A program made the translations under genes and the position numbers. Positions 1 to 4,676 of a stretch of DNA of 21,453 nt are shown here, piece by piece. Positions within the stretch are counted from its first letter, which is position 1, and the number at the start of each line of letters is the position of its first letter. The stretch covers positions 1 through 21,453 of the forward strand of contig FR878749.1 of assembly GCA_000434395.1 (NCBI GenBank), given 5' to 3'. A model generated the notes under the pieces. That model saw only the letters and a program-made list of their open reading frames with translations. It searched no databases and had not been told where the DNA came from. Source of the stretch: Clostridium sp. CAG:568 (GTDB taxonomy: Bacteria; Bacillota_I; Bacilli_A; RFN20; CAG-288).

Positions 1-19
1 TGCAACAGCCCCTTTTTTT
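1..19 (-). terminator. One arm of a terminator hairpin downstream of jag (cut by window edge)
   Basis: The first 15 bases, ending in a T run at 13-19, are one arm of a G/C-rich hairpin. The matching arm is not next to it. It is found at the opposite end of the window (21430-21444). Read on the minus strand the arm lies about 20 bases past the jag stop, where a terminator would be expected. The loop and the other arm lie outside the left edge. Confidence 0.5.
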
Positions 20-38
20 ATGTTCAAATATAAAGTTG

Positions 39-653
39 TTATTGTCTCTTTTTCCTTATGATGATGTGTCTTTCTTTACCATCTCCTACGGATGGTGACT
101 CAAGATCAGGGAATCCTAAAATAACATTGTGAACAACTCTTCTCTCATCGGCAGGCATAGGATTTAAAACTGTTGGAACACCACTTTCTTCGACATCTTG
201 AGCTAACTTGTTAACCAAAGCTGTTATCTTTGCGTATTTGTTTTCTTTATAATCACCACAATTTAAAAGTATTCTATACTTTCCACCAAAATGATTGAAA
301 CAAGCAGATCTTGTCAAGTTATTCAAAGCTTTGAGTGTTTCTCCATTCTTGCCTATAACTTTTGATCCCTCATCTGTTTGAATATCGATAGTGATCACAC
401 CAGAGGTCTTATCAAAATTTCTAATATATGTGGCCTTAGCACCTAAAAAAGCCAGCATCAAATCTAAATATGATGTCGCATAACTAAATACAGTGAAGTT
501 ATTAAATATTCCTATAATGTATTTACTCGAGAACAAATCTTTTTTGTGGCTGATAATATTAGCTTTAGTCTTTAATACAGTCACTGGTATTCCTAAATCT
601 TTAGAAGCATTATTCAATGCTTCCATAATAGTTTTACCTTCGTATGTCTTCAT
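39..653 (-). CDS. jag: RNA-binding protein Jag/KhpB (Jag_N, KH and R3H domains)
   Basis: This 204-residue protein is the KhpB/Jag RNA-binding protein, which with KhpA binds RNAs linked to cell elongation and division in Gram-positive bacteria. The Jag N-terminal domain covers about residues 1-50 (starts MKTYEGKTIMEAL). A KH domain follows with the GKNG loop at 101-104. The C-terminus is an R3H domain with the paired R171 and H175, ending in a basic tail. Length and domain order are normal for the family. The start is well supported by AGGAGGT about 6 bases upstream. In many Firmicutes jag directly follows yidC; here gpsA lies between, and jag appears to have its own weak promoter in the 135-base gap. 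It is probably the last gene before a terminator at the left window edge. Confidence 0.93.
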   Translation of the reverse strand: MKTYEGKTIMEALNNASKDLGIPVTVLKTKANIISHKKDLFSSKYIIGIFNNFTVFSYATSYLDLMLAFLGAKATYIRNFDKTSGVITIDIQTDEGSKVIGKNGETLKALNNLTRSACFNHFGGKYRILLNCGDYKENKYAKITALVNKLAQDVEESGVPTVLNPMPADERRVVHNVILGFPDLESPSVGDGKERHIIIRKKRQ

Positions 654-713
654 AACTACCTCCTGTCTTTCTCAAAATGAAAAACTCCTAAGGTCTGGAT
701 TCATTTAAAACTT

Positions 714-728
714 AAGGAACAATTCCTT
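714..728 (-). terminator. Small hairpin between gpsA and jag, possible terminator or attenuator
   Basis: A 6-base-pair inverted repeat (AAGGAA / TTCCTT with a 3-base loop) is followed on the minus strand by AAGTTTTAAA. It lies after the gpsA stop and upstream of the jag ribosome binding site. It may be a weak terminator for gpsA, or an attenuator inside the jag leader if the promoter at 756-784 is used. The stem is short, so confidence is limited. Confidence 0.4.
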
Positions 729-755
729 TTTCTAACCGATTAATTCTACCATATA

Positions 756-784
756 CGTATAAAATTAAATAGGGTATCAATCAA
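756..784 (-). promoter_or_regulatory. Candidate sigma-A promoter for jag
   Basis: On the minus strand TTGATT (779-784) is separated by 17 bases from TATACG (756-761). Spacing is ideal but the -10 matches the consensus at only four positions. It lies in the gap after gpsA and would give jag a leader of about 95 bases. Confidence 0.33.
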
Positions 785-788
785 TTTA

Positions 789-1754
789 TTAGTTTTTATG
801 GAATTCTTCACTCTTCTTGCTTCTTCCCATCAGCCTCTTAATAACCTCTTCTACCGGTTCGTTATTAAAGATGATTGAGTTAATAGCTTTTACGATAGGC
901 ATGTCTATTTTATATTTGTCAGCCATCTCTAATATATTTGGAAGAGTATATAATCCTTCTACTGTATGAGCTGTAGTTGTATCACCATTGAAATTATATC
1001 CAAAAGAGTAATTTCTACTGGTAGGAGAAGTACATGTCAGAATCAAGTCTCCTATTCCACTCAGTCCTAATAAAGTAGTTTCTTTCCCACCTCTATTCAA
1101 TACTATGTTGCCTAATTCGTGTAAAGATCTAGTCAAATAAGATGCTTTAGTGTTATATCCAACTTTCTTTCCATCCAAGAATCCAGACCCTATGGCATAG
1201 ACATTCTTCAATGCTCCGCAAAGCTCAACACCGATAACATCATCAGAAGTATAGACCCTAAAGAAATCTGATGAGAAATCGTTTTGTAGCTCTTTACTCA
1301 AATCACTGTTTTCACTAGCTATTACAACGCAAGTCGTTTTCTTTTGAATTACTTCACTTGCAAAAGAAGGCCCGCTCAACACAGCCAACTTTAGTGAAGA
1401 AATATAAGGTTTTAATCTTTCAGAGAGTATTTCTCCATTATCTAATCCCTTTGCAGTTAAAACAACATTCTTATCATGAATTTTATCTTTTATCGATTCG
1501 GCTAATCCAACAGTCGCTTTGACTGGAACAGACAAAACCAAAGTATCAGAATTAGATAAAGCTTCATCAATAGAAGAAGTCATCTTAATAGAAGATGGGA
1601 AGACAAAAGGATCAAAATACTTGCTTATATGTTCTCTATTAAATAAATCGACTTGCTTTTCATCTCTAGCCCATACTTTTACAGGAACATTATTGTTATT
1701 TAAGACAAAAGCTAAGGCTAAGCCCCAACTACCACCACCTAATATTGAAATCAT
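789..1754 (-). CDS. gpsA: NAD(P)H-dependent glycerol-3-phosphate dehydrogenase
   Basis: GpsA reduces dihydroxyacetone phosphate to sn-glycerol-3-phosphate, the backbone for phospholipid synthesis, in the cytoplasm. The 321-residue protein begins with a Rossmann nucleotide-binding loop (GGGSWG at 6-11). It carries the family blocks GPSFASEV, the region around ELCGALKNVYAIGSGF with its catalytic lysine, and GLSGIGDLILTCTSPTSRN. Length is normal. The start has a good AAGGAG site about 8 bases upstream. The gene sits between yidC and jag on the same strand, but a strong terminator lies upstream of it and a weaker hairpin downstream, so it looks like a single-gene transcription unit. A 23-base perfect palindrome lies just before its ribosome binding site and could be an operator. 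Confidence 0.95.
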   Translation of the reverse strand: MISILGGGSWGLALAFVLNNNNVPVKVWARDEKQVDLFNREHISKYFDPFVFPSSIKMTSSIDEALSNSDTLVLSVPVKATVGLAESIKDKIHDKNVVLTAKGLDNGEILSERLKPYISSLKLAVLSGPSFASEVIQKKTTCVVIASENSDLSKELQNDFSSDFFRVYTSDDVIGVELCGALKNVYAIGSGFLDGKKVGYNTKASYLTRSLHELGNIVLNRGGKETTLLGLSGIGDLILTCTSPTSRNYSFGYNFNGDTTTAHTVEGLYTLPNILEMADKYKIDMPIVKAINSIIFNNEPVEEVIKRLMGRSKKSEEFHKN

Positions 1755-1776
1755 TTATCTTCTCCTTTTCTTTATT

Positions 1777-1799
1777 CTAATATTAAAAATTAATATTAG
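1777..1799. repeat. Perfect 9-bp inverted repeat upstream of gpsA, candidate operator
   Basis: CTAATATTA and TAATATTAG flank a 5-base AAAAT centre. The palindrome is about 7 bases from the gpsA ribosome binding site and downstream of its likely promoter, where a repressor would block transcription. There is no T-rich terminator tail matching a G/C stem, so an operator is more likely than a terminator. The regulator is unknown. Confidence 0.4.
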
Positions 1800-1861
1800 T
1801 TATGGTTTGTTCAAATAAAAGAGGTCTTTACTGATGTGATATTTACTACAAAATTCCACTA

Positions 1862-1891
1862 ATTTTAACTTCTTGTATAAAAGCAACTCAA
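1862..1891 (-). promoter_or_regulatory. Candidate promoter for gpsA
   Basis: Minus-strand TTGAGT (1886-1891) and TAAAAT (1862-1867) are 18 bases apart. It lies between the yidC terminator and gpsA, and would give a leader of about 100 bases containing the palindrome at 1777-1799. Confidence 0.4.
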
Positions 1892-1919
1892 ATTTAAAAA
1901 CCAGCCAATTTGGCTGGTT
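1891..1919 (-). terminator. Rho-independent terminator of the rpmH-rnpA-yidC operon
   Basis: A G/C-rich stem (AACCAGCC at 1899-1906 with GGCTGGTT at 1912-1919, loop of about 5 bases) is followed on the minus strand by a TTTTTAAATTT tract. It begins 7 bases past the yidC stop codon. The other strand lacks a comparable T run, so it works mainly for yidC. Confidence 0.85.
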
Positions 1920-1925
1920 GTTTAA

Positions 1926-3692
1926 TTAGCGGGAGTTTCTAATTGATTGGTGGTGTTTGGATCTACGCATAGCAGCTAAGCTATTATCTGTTCCACCTTT
2001 TCCAAATCTCTTATGTCTATCACGTGAAGCAATAGCTTCGGTTATAAAGACCTGGAATATTGAAATGATAGCACCGAAGAACCAATACATGGACATGCCA
2101 GCAGGTAATGTTATACCCATGATTACCATGAATATCATCATGATAATGGTCATCCATTTACTCATCTTATTGGGATCCATAGACATATCGCTGTTAGGAT
2201 TCTTCACAGCTTTCTTAGTGTTGAAGAACCTACTGGTCTTCCACTTGTTGAACCACTGTGCTGTAGTCATAGAGAAGAACTGACTCAAGAACATCAATAC
2301 TAACATGATTCCTGCCAATACTCTAGTTCCCATAGCTAATGAAGTACCGGTTGAATTCATAATTACATCAGACATCTTAGCAGTCAATTCAACACCGAAG
2401 AAGTTACCACTACTCAAAGCAGCTGATCCTTCCAAAGCAGCCCAAACACAAATGAACAACGGGAATTGAATGATCAATTGAACGATTTGCAACCAAGGTT
2501 TGACATGATGCTTCTTGTATAAAGCACTGACTTCGCGAGACATCATCTGCTTCTCATTCATATCAGTCTGTGCGTTAGGATATTTAGCTTGGATTTCACT
2601 CACTTCTCCTTGAAGCTCAGTCATTCTAGATTGAGATTTAGAAGTAAAGACTGTGAAGATAACCAAAATTATACGAACAATCAAGGTGACTAAGAATATA
2701 GCAGCCAATTCAGCCCATCCGCTTCCTGCACCGAACAAATCGACGAATGTGTTGACCAGCCAACCTATTGGCCATACTAACAACCCTTCGAGGAATCCAT
2801 ATTCGCTGAAGGCTTGTCCCCAAGTCTTGTTTTGAATATAAATCTTATTTCCTTCTTGTCCGTACATTCCACCAGTACCAGAAGTATTCAATCCAGCACG
2901 ATTAGAAGAAATCGCTGTATTCAACACCTGCTTATAATAGGTCACGAATGCATTAGAAGGTGCACTAGCAATTCCAATTTCATCACGGGCAGACATAAAC
3001 CATAAATCCATGTTGTCCCATAACGTAATCTTGTCATCCTTGTATCCAGCAAACAAAGTCACTGCTTTTGCCGATTGGAAGCAAGAAAGATAATAATTTC
3101 TATCATCTTCCTTAGAGAAATCCAACTTGGCCCAATCACTTCCAAAGCGAGTTTTTCCATGCTTGACTGCTTGGACAATCTCTTCGCCGAATATTGAATT
3201 AGCAGTAGCTTCATCATTTGTGGTGAGAAGCTTGTCATTCAACCAAGTCTGAGGTTTGCTGAGACCATTAGCAAAGGAAGAATTGTTGTCTTTCTTAATT
3301 GGTGTCACAGTAGGAACTTCAGTATTAAAGTCAATTTCATATCCGACACTAATATAGTCGAAGAACTTCTGATCAGGAACTGCTACAGCTCCTAAATTTT
3401 GGTTGTATGTTCCTGAAGACAAAGCATAGAGATAATTCTCACCGGTCTTGGTAAATTTAGCTTCTTCAGTCACTTTCTTAGTGGATTCATCATAAGTCGA
3501 ATTTGCACTATCTTGTCCGTACATCTGAACATAAAGTTGGTTAGCTTTATCAGAATCAGATGTAAAGGCCTTAGTACATGATGAGAGGAATAATAAGCCA
3601 CAAACAAAAATGGCAAAAAAGAGGAATATCCTCTTTATTGCCTTGTGCTTCTTTTCCTCAGATTTATCAATAGTTGCTTCTTGTTCTATCAT
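1926..3692 (-). CDS. yidC: YidC/Oxa1 membrane protein insertase, lipoprotein type with large external domain
   Basis: YidC inserts and folds membrane proteins, including ATP synthase subunits, alone or with SecYEG. The N-terminus has a basic stretch, a hydrophobic helix and a lipobox L36-S37-S38-C39, so it is a predicted lipoprotein as in other Gram-positive YidC proteins. The conserved insertase core begins near residue 295. It contains the groove arginine (R340 in FLVTLIVRIILVIF), the cytoplasmic coiled-coil hairpin and the remaining membrane helices, with a basic tail that could touch the ribosome. The odd feature is about 260 residues between C39 and the core, giving 588 residues where Gram-positive homologues are often under 300. 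The start overlaps the rnpA stop (ATGA), with GGGAG just upstream, so translation is coupled. Confidence 0.93.
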   Translation of the reverse strand: MIEQEATIDKSEEKKHKAIKRIFLFFAIFVCGLLFLSSCTKAFTSDSDKANQLYVQMYGQDSANSTYDESTKKVTEEAKFTKTGENYLYALSSGTYNQNLGAVAVPDQKFFDYISVGYEIDFNTEVPTVTPIKKDNNSSFANGLSKPQTWLNDKLLTTNDEATANSIFGEEIVQAVKHGKTRFGSDWAKLDFSKEDDRNYYLSCFQSAKAVTLFAGYKDDKITLWDNMDLWFMSARDEIGIASAPSNAFVTYYKQVLNTAISSNRAGLNTSGTGGMYGQEGNKIYIQNKTWGQAFSEYGFLEGLLVWPIGWLVNTFVDLFGAGSGWAELAAIFLVTLIVRIILVIFTVFTSKSQSRMTELQGEVSEIQAKYPNAQTDMNEKQMMSREVSALYKKHHVKPWLQIVQLIIQFPLFICVWAALEGSAALSSGNFFGVELTAKMSDVIMNSTGTSLAMGTRVLAGIMLVLMFLSQFFSMTTAQWFNKWKTSRFFNTKKAVKNPNSDMSMDPNKMSKWMTIIMMIFMVIMGITLPAGMSMYWFFGAIISIFQVFITEAIASRDRHKRFGKGGTDNSLAAMRRSKHHQSIRNSR

Positions 3693-4027
3693 TTAACACT
3701 CCCGTCTAAAAGCTTATTCAAGGCTTCTTTTAAATTGCTGAGGTTCTGCTCAAACGAATTTTGAAGAAAAGAAGGCTTAGGAATGATGACCACATCGATA
3801 TGTTTACTCAAAACATCAAATCTAGCAATCATCGCACGGATTTGGCGTCTAACACGAACTCTGACCACAGCCTTGCCAACTTTCTTGGAAACTGATATTC
3901 CAATTCGGGCATGACCTTCTTTGTTCGATTTGACAGCCACCAAATAGCCATCCACCTTCGCTTTTTTTCCTTTATTAAGGACAGATGTAAACTCCTTGTT
4001 GTCGAGCAGCCTATTGATCTTTTTCAT
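3689..4027 (-). CDS. rnpA: Ribonuclease P protein component
   Basis: RnpA is the protein subunit of RNase P and helps the catalytic RNA bind precursor tRNA during 5' maturation. The 112-residue length and basic composition fit. The signature region is clear (RIGISVSKKVGKAVVRVRVRRQIR, read in parts at 41-64). However, the usually invariant RNR motif reads R56-V57-R58: the asparagine is replaced by valine. The start ATG at 4027 is fixed by an in-frame TAG two codons upstream, yet no Shine-Dalgarno sequence precedes it on this strand. Translation may therefore depend on coupling with rpmH, whose stop lies 29 bases upstream. The 3' end overlaps yidC by 4 bases. Confidence 0.93.
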   Translation of the reverse strand: MKKINRLLDNKEFTSVLNKGKKAKVDGYLVAVKSNKEGHARIGISVSKKVGKAVVRVRVRRQIRAMIARFDVLSKHIDVVIIPKPSFLQNSFEQNLSNLKEALNKLLDGSVK

Positions 4028-4050
4028 AAACTAGATCAAGGGAGGCTTAA

Positions 4051-4064
4051 AGGCCATTAGGCCT
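4051..4064 (-). promoter_or_regulatory. Small hairpin around the rpmH stop codon
   Basis: AGGCC and GGCCT pair across a 4-base loop (TAAT on the minus strand) that contains the rpmH stop codon. There is no T tract after it. It may help uncouple or process the rpmH-rnpA message, whose two products are needed in very different amounts. This role is inferred. Confidence 0.35.
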
Positions 4065-4200
4065 GGACAAGTCTTTTACGTCCCTTAGCACGTCTGTGGG
4101 AAAGTACCTTTCTTCCACCGACAGTTGCCTTGCGTGCACGGAATCCACAAGTGTGAGCTCTCTTTACCTTAGAGGGCTGATAAGTTCTTTTTGTTGCCAT
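4057..4200 (-). CDS. rpmH: 50S ribosomal protein L34
   Basis: This 47-residue, very basic protein is ribosomal protein L34 of the large subunit. It reads MATKRTYQPSKVKRAHTCGF at the start, then RARKATVGGRKVLSHRRAKG and RKRLVQA, which matches the family almost throughout. The usual HGF reads CGF here. The start has AAGGAG 9 bases upstream and a clear promoter lies about 40 bases further up. It is the first gene of the rpmH-rnpA-yidC operon. In many bacteria rpmH lies next to dnaA and the origin, but dnaA is not on its other side here. Confidence 0.97.
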   Translation of the reverse strand: MATKRTYQPSKVKRAHTCGFRARKATVGGRKVLSHRRAKGRKRLVQA

Positions 4201-4244
4201 AATAAAAACTCCTTAAATAATAAAAGTATGCTTAAAGCTTATCT

Positions 4245-4273
4245 AGTATATATACGAAGTATTTTGTTTTCAA
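4245..4273 (-). promoter_or_regulatory. Sigma-A promoter of the rpmH operon
   Basis: Minus-strand TTGAAA (4268-4273) and TATACT (4245-4250) are separated by exactly 17 bases. Transcription would start near 4238, giving an rpmH leader of roughly 38 bases with a strong ribosome binding site. Confidence 0.75.
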
Positions 4274-4410
4274 GAAAAAAGCCATCTAAAAACGCTTAGA
4301 TACCTTGTTTATAAAGGTATAGCTCAATAATAAGGATAAAAAAAAGACAAAAAGTATAGTTTTTGCTATATCTATCAATTACTACCTAGTATTTACTTTC
4401 TTTCATGCGT

Positions 4411-4416
4411 TATAAT
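4411..4416 (+). promoter_or_regulatory. Likely -10 element for the TM2-domain gene
   Basis: A perfect TATAAT lies 26 bases before the start codon at 4443. No convincing -35 hexamer is found at 16-18 bases upstream. The 4201-4433 gap otherwise holds the rpmH promoter and two small inverted repeats: ATCTAA/TTAGAT at about 4285-4302 and ATACCTT/AAGGTAT at about 4300-4320. No DnaA boxes are seen. Confidence 0.45.
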
Positions 4417-4442
4417 CGAAAAGTATAGCGGAGTTGATTAAT

Positions 4443-4676
4443 ATGGTTAAAACTAGTGAAAAAATTGATTGGGCTTTATTCTTTTTAACCCTTTTCTTCG
4501 GTTGGTTTGGATTAGAGAAATTCTATGTAAAGCCTAGTTGGAAAGAAACTTGGAAGTTTTGGTTAGTAAAGTTCGGATACAACCTCATTTTTGTAGGAAT
4601 CATTTGGAACATTTGGGATTTAGTAATGATTCTTTTAAAGAGATATCAATTCGACGCAAGAGAATATTTTGCCTAA
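4443..4676 (+). CDS. Small TM2-domain-like membrane protein
   Basis: This 77-residue protein has two predicted membrane helices (about residues 9-25 and 45-66). The turn FFGWFGLEKFY and the later GIIWNIWDLVMIL resemble the TM2 domain, whose members have a short loop with a conserved FY and an aspartate in the second helix. Function of bacterial TM2 proteins is mostly unknown. I chose the ATG at 4443 because GGAG (4430-4433) is 9 bases upstream; the in-frame TTG at 4434 would touch that site. The stop overlaps the stop of the convergent 994-residue gene by 4 bases, with no terminator between them. Confidence 0.7.
   Translation: MVKTSEKIDWALFFLTLFFGWFGLEKFYVKPSWKETWKFWLVKFGYNLIFVGIIWNIWDLVMILLKRYQFDAREYFA

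Noticed and set aside
493..708. Plus-strand open frame opposite jag
   Set aside because: It has no ribosome binding site or recognisable domain and lies over a well-supported gene; it is a shadow frame, as are the other antisense frames in the window.
3849..3863. RnpA as a pseudogene because of the altered RNR motif
   Set aside because: The frame is intact, length and the rest of the signature are normal, and it is coupled to yidC; a substitution is more likely than loss.
4201..4433. Possible chromosomal origin next to rpmH
   Set aside because: No TTATCCACA-type DnaA boxes and no dnaA gene are visible; the gap is explained by two promoters and small hairpins.
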